Shown here in pieces: positions 26,501-34,071 of a stretch of DNA of 59,012 nucleotides. The DNA comes from Melioribacteraceae bacterium. Lineage in GTDB: Bacteria > Bacteroidota > Ignavibacteria > Ignavibacteriales > Melioribacteraceae. Location: NCBI GenBank assembly GCA_021647785.1, contig JAKIUC010000028.1, forward strand, positions 1 through 59,012. Direction: 5' to 3'. The notes beneath the pieces were generated by a model. The model saw only the letters and a program-made list of their open reading frames with translations. It was not told where the DNA came from and searched no databases. Position numbers and translations under genes: made by a program. Position 1 is the stretch's first letter, and each line of letters opens with the position of its first letter.

Positions 26501-27417
26501 GAAAAAACATCTATTTTTTTATTGCTAAAGCAAACGTGGTCGGTTCTTTTTTCATTTTTTTGAAGTGGTCTCTTTTGTTCATCATCCACAGTGTTTTTTA
26601 CTGCTTCACTAAATTCGTTTTCCAGTTCTATTGCAATGCTCTCTTGAGCTTCTTTTTTCTTTACAAGCTTTTTATGGATAATTTTAAATTGTTCATTTTT
26701 TCTAAAACGATTTTCCAACTCTTTAGCTTTTATCAAGGCTGGCTTGAACTGGTAAGAATGGAGTAGCCCTTCCAAATTTATAAGTTCAGCATCAGAGTGG
26801 AATTCAGAGAGTTTTTTGTTTTCTAAAATTTGTTCTGATAAAATATTCACAAACCAAACATCCCTACTTTTAAGAGCTGATGTAGCTTTGTTAAAATATG
26901 TTTGAAGGTTTTTTTTATTTAATATTTCTTTGCCACTTCGTAACTCTAATGCTGAAAGCAAGAGACTATTTAATTCTTTAGCTTCTTCTTTTATGTGTGA
27001 ATCAACAAGATTTGCTTTTTCAACTAATTTAATTGCTTTTAAAAGTTCCCCTTTGCTCGCTTCAGCTTTCGCATTTTGAATGTACGATCTTCCTAAAAAT
27101 CGTTTTTGATTTTTAATTGAAAAGCTAAAATCATCCTTTGCTCCTTCAAGTATATTTAATTGCAATAAAATTTGGGCACGAACCATTTTAGATTTTGTAC
27201 TGCTTCCGTGTAGTTGAAGGGATAAGTCAGCATATTCAAGAGCTTTAATTGGATATCCATTTTCAAGCAATGCCCAAGCCAGTATTATTGATGCTTCACT
27301 ATTTTCCTGATTATTCTTAAATAATTTTATGGCATTAGTTAAAGCTAGCCTACTTCTGCCATTCCAGAGATGAGTATAAGTTTCATCAAGTAATTTATGA
27401 AAATCTAATTGCGTCAA
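23521..27417 (-). CDS. TPR protein with three CbbX/SpoVK-like AAA+ modules
   Basis: A 1298-residue cytoplasmic protein. Residues 1-250 are helical TPR-like repeats, and residues about 300-420 look like a beta-rich domain. Module 1 has Walker A GNPGTGKTT at 511-519 and Walker B ILFIDEAYTL near 570. Module 2 has GNPGTGKTT at 797-805 and LFIDEAYAL near 855. Module 3 has GNSGTSKST at 1080-1088 and VLFLEKLSPF near 1136, losing both the P-loop Gly and the Asp-Glu of Walker B. CbbX, SpoVK and EccA proteins share this AAA type; they remodel protein complexes. The only usable start is TTG at 27417, since TAA lies two codons upstream and no ATG occurs early. The target is unknown. Confidence 0.88.
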   Translation of the reverse strand: MTQLDFHKLLDETYTHLWNGRSRLALTNAIKLFKNNQENSEASIILAWALLENGYPIKALEYADLSLQLHGSSTKSKMVRAQILLQLNILEGAKDDFSFSIKNQKRFLGRSYIQNAKAEASKGELLKAIKLVEKANLVDSHIKEEAKELNSLLLSALELRSGKEILNKKNLQTYFNKATSALKSRDVWFVNILSEQILENKKLSEFHSDAELINLEGLLHSYQFKPALIKAKELENRFRKNEQFKIIHKKLVKKKEAQESIAIELENEFSEAVKNTVDDEQKRPLQKNEKRTDHVCFSNKKIDVFSLKIFNQTEEEAKGKRTYYQQLNPNYLSKIGLEIIFENFEFDKSENEYSALAIWYLDDYEVCKNDFKLQVPKDWDTVIFTQTGIANWHNGQGKVDVFIENFKVCEKWFYLDSENITIEHAPQIEESSAPSDSAAPNREEEIENIIPEAPPARSIEELLEELNGYVGLNSIKYAVKEFIDYLKFQQERESKGLHRGKSFSINAIFKGNPGTGKTTIARLMGEIFHAMGIVEKGHVIEVDRSSLVGQYVGETAQKTDKLIKDAMGGILFIDEAYTLVKKGGSGQDFGQEAIDILLKRMEDKKGEFVVIVAGYPKEMQTFVESNPGLKSRFNHTFTFDDYTPDELLDIFSNAIKKEEYLIAEDATLELKKEFTRLYRKRDSSFGNARLVMQIFEKLKIKISKRLVKVAEKDKTKELLSTFIIEDVTNILKTKDDFVVQLPIDQEALSAALSELNNLFGLQSIKNEVADLVKLVKYFIKQGVNVKDKFGDHILFLGNPGTGKTTVARIISDIYSALGILPSGQLIEVDRSGLVGSHVGETAQKTTVMIGSAMGGTLFIDEAYALTSSNSSSDFGKEAVDTLLKRMEDDRGKFLVIAAGYTNEMKDFIASNPGMKSRFTKTFHFEDYTPEELLKIANFSINKLKLELTQEAEDALFKHFGILYSRRDKHFGNARIVRNLLEKIKKKQLLRIADEKNKEDKNKIILKDVEEFLEKEKVAQKFETKKDDSLKIILNNLNELVGHKKIKHQIQKQIKSLQVTKLRAERGLKFMNKNLNSLFIGNSGTSKSTVANYLGKIYKELNYLKSGHVVTVNGSELLVADSEHARSKVEAFVNKALDGVLFLEKLSPFFENDKLGELMLQNLSDLYDKHKGRLVIIISGNRDELEKFSVTNSLIKLKFNTLFVFDDYTPRELLQITTELARDNNYTLDEGALQIVLDLYLQSNKMDELNYQNIRLAEQVLFKAISNQEERISMLYNLKDEFLTTIIYDDVASIQIEDF

Positions 27418-27563
27418 AATTTAAACCAAGTACGTTTTGAATTAAGGATTTGTTTTAGAAAAATAAAGAATTTTACAATTAATAAATAATCGAAAATTAT
27501 TTATCTCTTTTTAACTCTCCTTTGATTAGCTTAAAATTAAATATTATTGATTTGAAAGTAAAA

Positions 27564-28472
27564 ATGAAAATTCAGAATCGAATAACAGAATTGTTAAAAA
27601 TAGAACTCCCAATTATTCAGGGTGGAATGGTTTGGGTTTCTGGCTGGAAACTTGTATCTGCCGTTTCAAACAATGGTGGCTTAGGTTTAATTGGTGCTGG
27701 CTCAATGAAACCGGAGCTTCTCAAAGAGCATATTCAAAAATGCAAGAGAGCAACTGAAAAATCATTCGGAGTGAATATTCCTTTGTTAAGGAAAGATTCT
27801 GATGAACTTCTAAAAGTAGTAGTTGAAGAGGGAATAAAAATTGTTTTTAGTTCTGCGGGTAATCCTGCAAAGTATATAGACTTGCTTAAAAAAAATAATA
27901 TTACAGTTGTACATGTTGTCTCTAATTTAAAGCAGGCACTAAAAGCAGAGAGCGTTGGATGCAATGCCGTTGTTGGTGAAGGGGTTGAAGCTGGCGGACA
28001 CAATGGTTTAGATGAAATTTCGATGATGAGTTTAATACCGCAATTGGTTAATGAATTAAAAATTCCGGTAATTGCAGCGGGTGGCATTGCAGATAAAAGT
28101 GGAATTGAGAAAGCCCTTTCGCTTGGTGCTGAGGGAGTTCAAATAGGAACTCTATTTGCTGCAACTGAAGAATCTTCTGCACATATAAACTACAAGCAAG
28201 CTATTGTTAATGCTGGTGCAAATGATACAACACTAATATTCAAAGCAATTGGATTAACAAGAAGCATCAAAAATCCATTTACAAAAAAAGCAATTGAGTT
28301 AGAAAATAAAAATGCAACTTACGAAGAGTTAAAAAAAATATTGGGAGAGAAACGAGAAAGGCTTGGCATCTTTGAAGGAGACATAGATGAAGGTATTCTT
28401 GAAGCTGGTAAAGGTGTTGGGATGATTACTGAAATTCAAACTGTTGAAAATATTTTTAAAAACCTCTCCTAA
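27564..28472 (+). CDS. NAD(P)H-dependent flavin oxidoreductase (nitronate monooxygenase/FabK-like)
   Basis: A 302-residue TIM-barrel FMN enzyme when started at ATG 27564, where the family's N-terminus MKIQNRITELLKIELPIIQGGM begins; a TTG 42 bases earlier is less likely. GGLGLIGAGSM near residue 35 and VEAGGHNG near 140 are typical; the His in this second motif is the proposed catalytic residue of nitronate monooxygenases. AAGGIADKSGIEKALSLGAEGVQIGT binds the FMN phosphate. Relatives include enoyl-ACP reductase FabK, and the sequence alone does not separate detoxification from lipid synthesis. It converges on dnaA. Confidence 0.85.
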   Translation: MKIQNRITELLKIELPIIQGGMVWVSGWKLVSAVSNNGGLGLIGAGSMKPELLKEHIQKCKRATEKSFGVNIPLLRKDSDELLKVVVEEGIKIVFSSAGNPAKYIDLLKKNNITVVHVVSNLKQALKAESVGCNAVVGEGVEAGGHNGLDEISMMSLIPQLVNELKIPVIAAGGIADKSGIEKALSLGAEGVQIGTLFAATEESSAHINYKQAIVNAGANDTTLIFKAIGLTRSIKNPFTKKAIELENKNATYEELKKILGEKRERLGIFEGDIDEGILEAGKGVGMITEIQTVENIFKNLS

Positions 28473-28512
28473 AATCCTTTGCTATACCTTTTAATCTCAA
28501 TAACCCCGTCGT

Positions 28513-28536
28513 ACTTGGGTTTAACTAACCCCAAGT
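28513..28536 (-). terminator. Hairpin at the dnaA 3' end
   Basis: ACTTGGGTT and AACCCCAAGT pair with a one-base bulge around a short loop, overlapping the last codons of dnaA. There is no T-run, so factor-independent termination is doubtful. Confidence 0.35.
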
Positions 28537-29927
28537 TCAATTCTATTTCTCAAACTTTCAACAATGCCTTTTGTTTTATCATCCGAAAGTAGTTTTTCAA
28601 CACTGTTATATGCGTGTATTACTGTTGAGTGGTCTCTTCCGCCAAAGTGCAGCCCTATTGTTTTAAGTGACGATTTTGTTAACTTCTTTGATAAAAACAT
28701 TGCGACCTGACGTGCAAGAACAACTTCCTTTTTTCTATTCTTTTCTCTAACCTTGTTTTCATCAACTTCAAAATACTCACAAACAATTTGAGTAATATAA
28801 TCGATAGAAATATTTATTTGGCGACCAGTTGCAATTTCGTTTACAGCTTTTTTTGCCAATGTAAGGTCAATTTCTTGAGAATTTAAAGATGCACTTGCAA
28901 GAATTTTAATTAAACATCCCTCTAATTCTCTAATATTTGAAGTAATGTTATGTGCCATATATTCAAGAATATCATTTGGGATAGATATACCAAAACTTTC
29001 AGCCTTGTTTTTAAGAATAGCCATTCTTGTTTCAAAATCTGGAGCTTGAATATCAGCAGTTAATCCCCATTGAAATCGTGAAATTAATCTTTCATTCAGT
29101 CCCTTAAGCTCTTTCGGAGGTTTATCGGATGAAAGGATAATTTGTTTCCCTGCTTGATGAAGTCTGTTGAAAATATGGAAAAAATAATCCTGCGTTCTCT
29201 CTTTCCCAATTAGGAATTGTATATCATCAATAATTAATGCATCCATACTTTTATAAAAGTTTGAAAATTCATTTGCTTTTCCGCTTTGAATTGCATCAAT
29301 AAACTCAACTGTAAATTGTTCTGTAGAGATATAAATAACTTTTTTTGATGGGGATTTTTCAATAATTCTATTTCCTATTGCCTGCATAAGATGTGTTTTA
29401 CCAAGCCCTACACCACCATAAATAAAAAATGGATTAAACGAAGTTTCGCCTGAATTTTCACCAATAGCAATTGCAGCTGCACGAGCAAGCTGATTACCTT
29501 CCCCTTTTATAAAGTTATCAAATTTATAGCGAGGCATTAGGTAGCTTTCAAACTCCGGACGAACTTCATCCACAATTGGAGTGATTACTTCTCTAGTTTG
29601 AGGTGCATCTATTATATTTGTCATTTCAAGATTTGCAACATCTTCATCTAAAACAACGTATAAAAGTTTCCCCTCTTTACCCAAAATTTGATTTACAACA
29701 TTATTAATAATTGTATTATAATGTTCTTCAATCCACTCAATAAAAAATGTGTTTGGTACTTCAATTTTTAATCTGTTATTATTATACTCAATTGGTTTAA
29801 TAGGAGTAAACCAAGTACTATAGGTTAATGCAGGAACATTTTCCTTAATAACCGATAAACATTTTTTCCAAATTTTTGTAGAGCTAATTTTTTCTGTTAT
29901 CTCTTTGTCGTTAACTTCCAATCTCAC
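28521..29927 (-). CDS. dnaA: Chromosomal replication initiator protein DnaA
   Basis: A 468-residue protein with all DnaA domains: an N-terminal interaction domain (1-90), a variable linker, an AAA+ core with Walker A GGVGLGKTH (171-179) and Walker B LIIDDIQF (about 231-238), and a C-terminal helix-turn-helix with GGRDHSTVIHAYN (about 430-442), the DnaA-box-contacting signature. It opens oriC and loads the helicase. The start codon is GTG 29927. A consensus DnaA box, TTATCCACA (29928-29936), touches this start codon and no clear Shine-Dalgarno is present, which points to self-repression. The upstream gap is the origin candidate. Confidence 0.97.
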   Translation of the reverse strand: MRLEVNDKEITEKISSTKIWKKCLSVIKENVPALTYSTWFTPIKPIEYNNNRLKIEVPNTFFIEWIEEHYNTIINNVVNQILGKEGKLLYVVLDEDVANLEMTNIIDAPQTREVITPIVDEVRPEFESYLMPRYKFDNFIKGEGNQLARAAAIAIGENSGETSFNPFFIYGGVGLGKTHLMQAIGNRIIEKSPSKKVIYISTEQFTVEFIDAIQSGKANEFSNFYKSMDALIIDDIQFLIGKERTQDYFFHIFNRLHQAGKQIILSSDKPPKELKGLNERLISRFQWGLTADIQAPDFETRMAILKNKAESFGISIPNDILEYMAHNITSNIRELEGCLIKILASASLNSQEIDLTLAKKAVNEIATGRQINISIDYITQIVCEYFEVDENKVREKNRKKEVVLARQVAMFLSKKLTKSSLKTIGLHFGGRDHSTVIHAYNSVEKLLSDDKTKGIVESLRNRIELGVS

Positions 29928-30402
29928 TTATCCACATTTAACAATTTCTTAATATTGCGATTTAATTAAATTTTTATTGATTTAGCTTTCTTCCTAATTT
30001 AATGTTAACATTTTATCAACATTAAAAGACTTGCGTAAACTGCTTTGTTTTAATGAGTTAGGCTACCTTCTTAAAACGCAATAAACAAAATCAAAATTTT
30101 TAGAACATTTTTTTAAGTTTTTAGTGATGTGAAACGTTTCACGAAAAAGAGTTATTCACAAGTTATCAACACCTTTCTATCACCGCTAACTTAGTGTGAA
30201 GTTAGTTTATTTTTCTTTATTCTCCAAATAGGAAGCCCCTTTTTTTTTTAACTTATTGCAATACAATAGATTAAAAATTGAGGTTATTATTTTTATTGAA
30301 AGTATTGAATATTTACTCTATTTTTTTACACGAACTTTAATTGTTGTTGACGATAATCTGAATAATTATTGAATGAGTTTTACAAAATTATTTAAATAGA
30401 AG
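29928..30402. other. oriC: Candidate replication origin (oriC) upstream of dnaA
   Basis: A 475-bp AT-rich gap between the divergent dnaA and asparaginase genes, without a credible gene. DnaA-box-like 9-mers, all in the same orientation, lie at 29928-29936 (TTATCCACA, consensus), 30013-30021 (TTATCAACA), 30152-30160 (TTATTCACA) and 30163-30171 (TTATCAACA). A perfect 14-bp palindrome lies at 30129-30142 and a nine-T run near 30241. Origins next to dnaA are common in bacteria. That this one is active is inference. Confidence 0.6.
30129..30142. promoter_or_regulatory. 14-bp perfect palindrome GTGAAACGTTTCAC
   Basis: The site sits 10 bp from the paired DnaA boxes. Its two 7-bp halves are those of the ParB target parS, but in swapped order (parS reads GTTTCAC then GTGAAAC). 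It may be a protein-binding site of the origin region. Confidence 0.5.
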
Positions 30403-31371
30403 ATGAAAAATATAATAATAGTTTTTACAGGTGGTACATTTTCAATGAAAATTGATAGTGTTACTGGCGGAGCAATTCCACACTTTCATGGTGATGAATT
30501 ATTAAAGATGATTCCTGAAGCAGCAATTGAAGCAAATGTTTCTTTGTATGAATTTGGAATGTATCCGGGTCCGCACATGACACCACAATTAATGCTTGAG
30601 CTTTCAAACAAAATAAAAGAGTATGCAGAAGCGGATGATATTGATGGAATAATTGTTACTCACGGAACAGATACACTTGAAGAGACTGCCTATTTTTTAG
30701 ATTTAACCATTAATACTCCTAAACCAATTGTTGTAATTGGTGCTATGCGAACCAGTTCGGAACCAGATTGGGATGGTCCCAAAAATTTACTTGATGCTAT
30801 TGCAATTTGCAATAACAACAATAGTAGAGAAATGGGAGTTTTGGTTTGTTTAAATGGAGAGATAAACGCAGCAAGTGAAGTAACAAAAACACACACCGAA
30901 GATATGGAAACATTTCAAAGTATGGATTTTGGCTCAATGGGATTTGTTGAAAATGGAAAAGTGATTTTTAATAGACTCCCCAAAAAGCTCGAAATAATTG
31001 AATCGGATAGTGTTGTTTCAAATGTTGACTTAATTAAAGTCTATACAGGAATAACAGATAAGTTTTTCCGATTTTCCGCTGATAGCGGTGCTGCAGGCAT
31101 TGTTGTTGAAGCTCTTGGAGTTGGAAACGTACCCCCAGCAGCTTATGATGGAATTAAGTATGCTGTTGATAAAGGAATTCCTGTAGTACTTGTTTCACGT
31201 TGCCCAACAGGTGAAACTCTCGATATTTATAGTTACCCAGGTGCAGGAAAATGGCTAAAGGAACTTGGTGTAATTTTTACTGATTATTTGAATGGTCAGA
31301 AAGCTCGTATAAAATTAATGTTGGCTTTAAGTGTGTGTAAAGATAAATCGGAAATATCAAAGATGTTTTGA
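30403..31371 (+). CDS. ansA: L-asparaginase
   Basis: A 322-residue enzyme that hydrolyses asparagine to aspartate and ammonia. The N-terminal motif IIIVFTGGTFSM has the nucleophile-loop Thr12, and THGTDTLEETAYFLDL (about residues 86-101) contains the second catalytic Thr with its Asp. A conserved Lys follows in EVTKTHTED. There is no signal peptide, so it is probably a cytoplasmic type I form. Glutamyl-tRNA amidotransferase GatD has the same fold but carries an additional N-terminal domain that is absent here. The gene diverges from dnaA across the origin candidate. Confidence 0.9.
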   Translation: MKNIIIVFTGGTFSMKIDSVTGGAIPHFHGDELLKMIPEAAIEANVSLYEFGMYPGPHMTPQLMLELSNKIKEYAEADDIDGIIVTHGTDTLEETAYFLDLTINTPKPIVVIGAMRTSSEPDWDGPKNLLDAIAICNNNNSREMGVLVCLNGEINAASEVTKTHTEDMETFQSMDFGSMGFVENGKVIFNRLPKKLEIIESDSVVSNVDLIKVYTGITDKFFRFSADSGAAGIVVEALGVGNVPPAAYDGIKYAVDKGIPVVLVSRCPTGETLDIYSYPGAGKWLKELGVIFTDYLNGQKARIKLMLALSVCKDKSEISKMF

Positions 31372-31464
31372 AGCGTGAAAACGTCAAACGTCAAATGTGA
31401 AACAGAGAGTTTTGGCATTTCACTTTTAACTTTCACAGAAAAGAGTAGTAATGTCGCATAAAAA

Positions 31465-31487
31465 AACCTTCTCCGAAGGAGAAGGTT
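31465..31487 (-). terminator. Perfect 10-bp hairpin with T-run on the minus strand
   Basis: AACCTTCTCC (31465-31474) and GGAGAAGGTT (31478-31487) flank GAA. The seven A residues before it become a T-run on the minus strand, so the intrinsic-terminator signature points leftwards, although both neighbouring genes run on the plus strand. On the plus strand it has no T-run. Confidence 0.75.
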
Positions 31488-31592
31488 AGGTATAGTCATA
31501 AAAGTTTATTTATATCCGTCATCGTGTAATTAGCACAACACTAATAAAGAAATATCTATATCAAAAGAATTTGAAAAACATAAAGGAAAAAC

Positions 31593-32933
31593 ATGAGTAA
31601 AATAAAAGAAGTAATAAAACGTAATGGTACAATAGTTCCCTTCAATCCGGAAAGAATTATGAATGCAATTTATAGATCGGCGGTATCGGTTGGAGGAAGG
31701 GATAAGGAGACGGCGAAAGAACTTGCGGATAAAGTTGTAATTGAACTTGAAAGTAGAATTCAGGAGGGTTTCAAACCAAATATTGAAGAGATTCAGGATG
31801 TTGTTGAGAAAGTTTTAATTAATAATGGTCATGCCACTGTTGCTAAAGAGTACATTCTCTATCGTGATGAACAGAAACAAAAACGCGAATCGAATGCAGA
31901 ACAAGGAAGCCGTTCAGCCGAAAAAATTCCTTGGGAAAAGATATGGCATGTATATAATTGGACGGTTGAAAACAACTTAAACACATTTGAAAAACTTAAT
32001 GCAAAAATTGATGCTGGTAATTTTACAGATATAGTTAAAGTAGCGGAAGCACGTTACGAAAAAGATGTTGATAAAGCCGCAGAATTAATTTTGAAACGGA
32101 GCGATAAATTAAAAATGGTTTTTATTAGTGGTCCATCCTCTTCGGGCAAAACAACCACAACTATAAAGATAGAGCAAAGATTAAAAAAACAAGGTCTTAG
32201 TTTTGTAACACTAAATATTGATCACTACTTTTTTGATTTAGCCCTACATCCCAAAGATGAATTTGGAGACTACGATTTTGAAACACCGCAAGCCTTGGAT
32301 TTGCCTTTAATAAATGAACATCTCAAAAAATTGAGTGCAGGAGAGAAAGTAATGATTCCCTCGTATGATTTCAAACAGGGGTTACGTACTTTAAATAAAA
32401 CTCCCATACAAAGAAAGGATAATGAAATAATTTTGATTGATAGTCTGCACGGGCTTTACCCTCAGTTTAGCGAAGGAATTGATGATGAAGTGAAATTTAA
32501 ATTATACCTTGAACCACTTGTTCAAATAAAAGATGCTAATAATAAATTTGTTCAGTGGACAGATATTAGACTGATGCGCCGAATGCTTCGCGATTCTGTT
32601 CAACGTGCCTACGACCCACAGCAAACACTTGAGCATTGGCACTATGTTAGGGCAAGCGAGTTGCGGCACATAATTCCGTACAGCAATAATGCCGATTTTA
32701 TAATAAGCAGCGGAATGCCTTACGAACTCTCGCTCTACCGCTTTCTGCTTTTTGATAAATTTGCGGAATGGGTAAAACTCTTTAAGGGTAATCCATTAAA
32801 GATAGATGCTTACACAAGAGCAGAAAGAACTTACAACATGCTTAAAGGAATTAGACCAATTGAAGATGACTCAGCAGTGCCAACGGATTCTGTGCTTCGT
32901 GAGTTTATTGGTGGTAGTGAATTTGAGTATTGA
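31593..32933 (+). CDS. Uridine kinase-like nucleoside kinase with N-terminal ATP-cone
   Basis: A 446-residue protein. Residues 3-92 form an ATP-cone (VIKRNGTIVPFNPERIMNAI through ATVAKEYILYRD), the nucleotide-sensing domain known from NrdR and ribonucleotide reductases. After a linker, residues 172-446 are a phosphoribulokinase/uridine kinase-type domain with Walker A GPSSSGKTT at 180-188, NIDHYF near 210 and RRMLRDSVQRAY near 330. It probably phosphorylates a nucleoside, with feedback by ATP or dATP through the cone; that control is inferred. AAAGGA precedes ATG 31593. The GNAT gene follows after 21 bp. Confidence 0.87.
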   Translation: MSKIKEVIKRNGTIVPFNPERIMNAIYRSAVSVGGRDKETAKELADKVVIELESRIQEGFKPNIEEIQDVVEKVLINNGHATVAKEYILYRDEQKQKRESNAEQGSRSAEKIPWEKIWHVYNWTVENNLNTFEKLNAKIDAGNFTDIVKVAEARYEKDVDKAAELILKRSDKLKMVFISGPSSSGKTTTTIKIEQRLKKQGLSFVTLNIDHYFFDLALHPKDEFGDYDFETPQALDLPLINEHLKKLSAGEKVMIPSYDFKQGLRTLNKTPIQRKDNEIILIDSLHGLYPQFSEGIDDEVKFKLYLEPLVQIKDANNKFVQWTDIRLMRRMLRDSVQRAYDPQQTLEHWHYVRASELRHIIPYSNNADFIISSGMPYELSLYRFLLFDKFAEWVKLFKGNPLKIDAYTRAERTYNMLKGIRPIEDDSAVPTDSVLREFIGGSEFEY

Positions 32934-32954
32934 GAAGTAAGAGAGTAGAATTAA

Positions 32955-33413
32955 ATGTATAAACTAAGAGATTATAAAAAAGGGGATGAATCTGATATCT
33001 TCACACTACTCAAAATTGCATTACAGGAATATGGGCTATCAGTTGATCCAAAAGGAACTGATGCAGATATAAAAGATATTTATGCATCGTACATTTTGCC
33101 AGGAGGTGCATTTAAAGTTTTAGAGGATAACGGTAAAATAGTTGGCTCATATGGACTATTAAAAATTTCAAACACCACATGTGAACTTAGAAAAATGTAT
33201 CTCTATCCAGAATACAAAGGGAAAGGGCTGGGTAAAAAAATGATGGATGATCTCTTTTTAACAGTTACATCTCTTGGGTTTACTAAAATAGTTCTTGAAA
33301 CAAATAGCTCTTTAAAAGAAGCCATAAATTTATACAAGAAATATGGATTTACTGAATACAACCCCGAGCATCTCTCCGACAGATGTAATTATGCAATGGA
33401 GAAAGAACTTTAA
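32955..33413 (+). CDS. GNAT-family N-acetyltransferase
   Basis: A 152-residue single-domain GNAT. The acetyl-CoA binding motif is LRKMYLYPEYKGKGLGKKMM (about 79-98), with the R/Q-x-x-G-x-G pattern as KGKGLGK. A C-terminal LYKKYGFTEY motif is typical of the fold. The substrate is not predictable. It probably shares a transcript with the kinase gene 21 bp upstream. Confidence 0.85.
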   Translation: MYKLRDYKKGDESDIFTLLKIALQEYGLSVDPKGTDADIKDIYASYILPGGAFKVLEDNGKIVGSYGLLKISNTTCELRKMYLYPEYKGKGLGKKMMDDLFLTVTSLGFTKIVLETNSSLKEAINLYKKYGFTEYNPEHLSDRCNYAMEKEL

Positions 33414-33417
33414 GTTA

Positions 33418-33442
33418 GGCGGTTTTTAAAATTAAAACCACC
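33418..33442. terminator. Probable bidirectional terminator between GNAT and arsC
   Basis: GG-c-GGTTTT (33418-33426) pairs with AAAACC-a-CC (33434-33442), with one mismatch and T/A-rich loop. It lies between two converging genes, and the stem is AT-rich at its tip. Confidence 0.45.
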
Positions 33443-33464
33443 AAATATCGGATGAGAATTGTTG

Positions 33465-33815
33465 TCATATTACTTCATCAATCCTTTCGGTAGGTCTAGC
33501 CACAACTGCTTTGTTACCCTTTTCAACTATTGGACGTTCAATCAAACTAGGATCGTTAACCATAAATTCAATTATTTCTGCTTGGGTATAATTCTTGTTT
33601 TTGAAATCCAGATCTTTGTAAGATTTTTCACGTTTGCGTAAAAGTTCTTCTGCTTTCATATCCATCTTTTTCAGAAGTGTTTTTAATTTATTTTTTGTAA
33701 ATGGAGTGTCGTAATACTTAATTACATCGAACTCAACCCCTTTCTCTTCAAGGTATTTCACACCCTGTCTGCTTTTTGAACATGTTGGTTTGTGGTAAAT
33801 TTTTATATCTGCCAT
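33465..33815 (-). CDS. arsC: Arsenate reductase (ArsC/Spx-type)
   Basis: A 116-residue thioredoxin-fold protein. The N-terminal IKIYHKPTCSKSR carries the active Cys12 of glutaredoxin-coupled ArsC proteins, and VARPTERIDEVI near the C-terminus matches the family's conserved RP motif. Arsenate reduction to arsenite needs this Cys. Small Spx/YffB relatives look alike, and no ars operon genes are nearby, so arsenate as the true substrate is uncertain. Confidence 0.82.
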   Translation of the reverse strand: MADIKIYHKPTCSKSRQGVKYLEEKGVEFDVIKYYDTPFTKNKLKTLLKKMDMKAEELLRKREKSYKDLDFKNKNYTQAEIIEFMVNDPSLIERPIVEKGNKAVVARPTERIDEVI

Positions 33816-34071
33816 TATATGAGTCCTAATTTATTAATAAAACATTGCAACTTAACTTAATGAGCTTTCTTTCTGTTTTTAGAAATCGCAAAATCTAAAA
33901 AACAAAATACAAATAAATATTAAAAGACAATATCAAATATCCAAACAAGAGCTTCGGTAATATTGCAAAATTAAGCCCGAGTTTGTGTTTTCTTTTTTGG
34001 ATATTGGAAGTTATTTGAGATTTATATTTTATCATTTGTTATTTATGAAACCTCTCAACTACTTGAAAGGA

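Noticed and set aside
30129-30142. Canonical parS site
   Set aside because: The half-sites are in reversed order relative to the known consensus, so it is reported only as a related palindrome.
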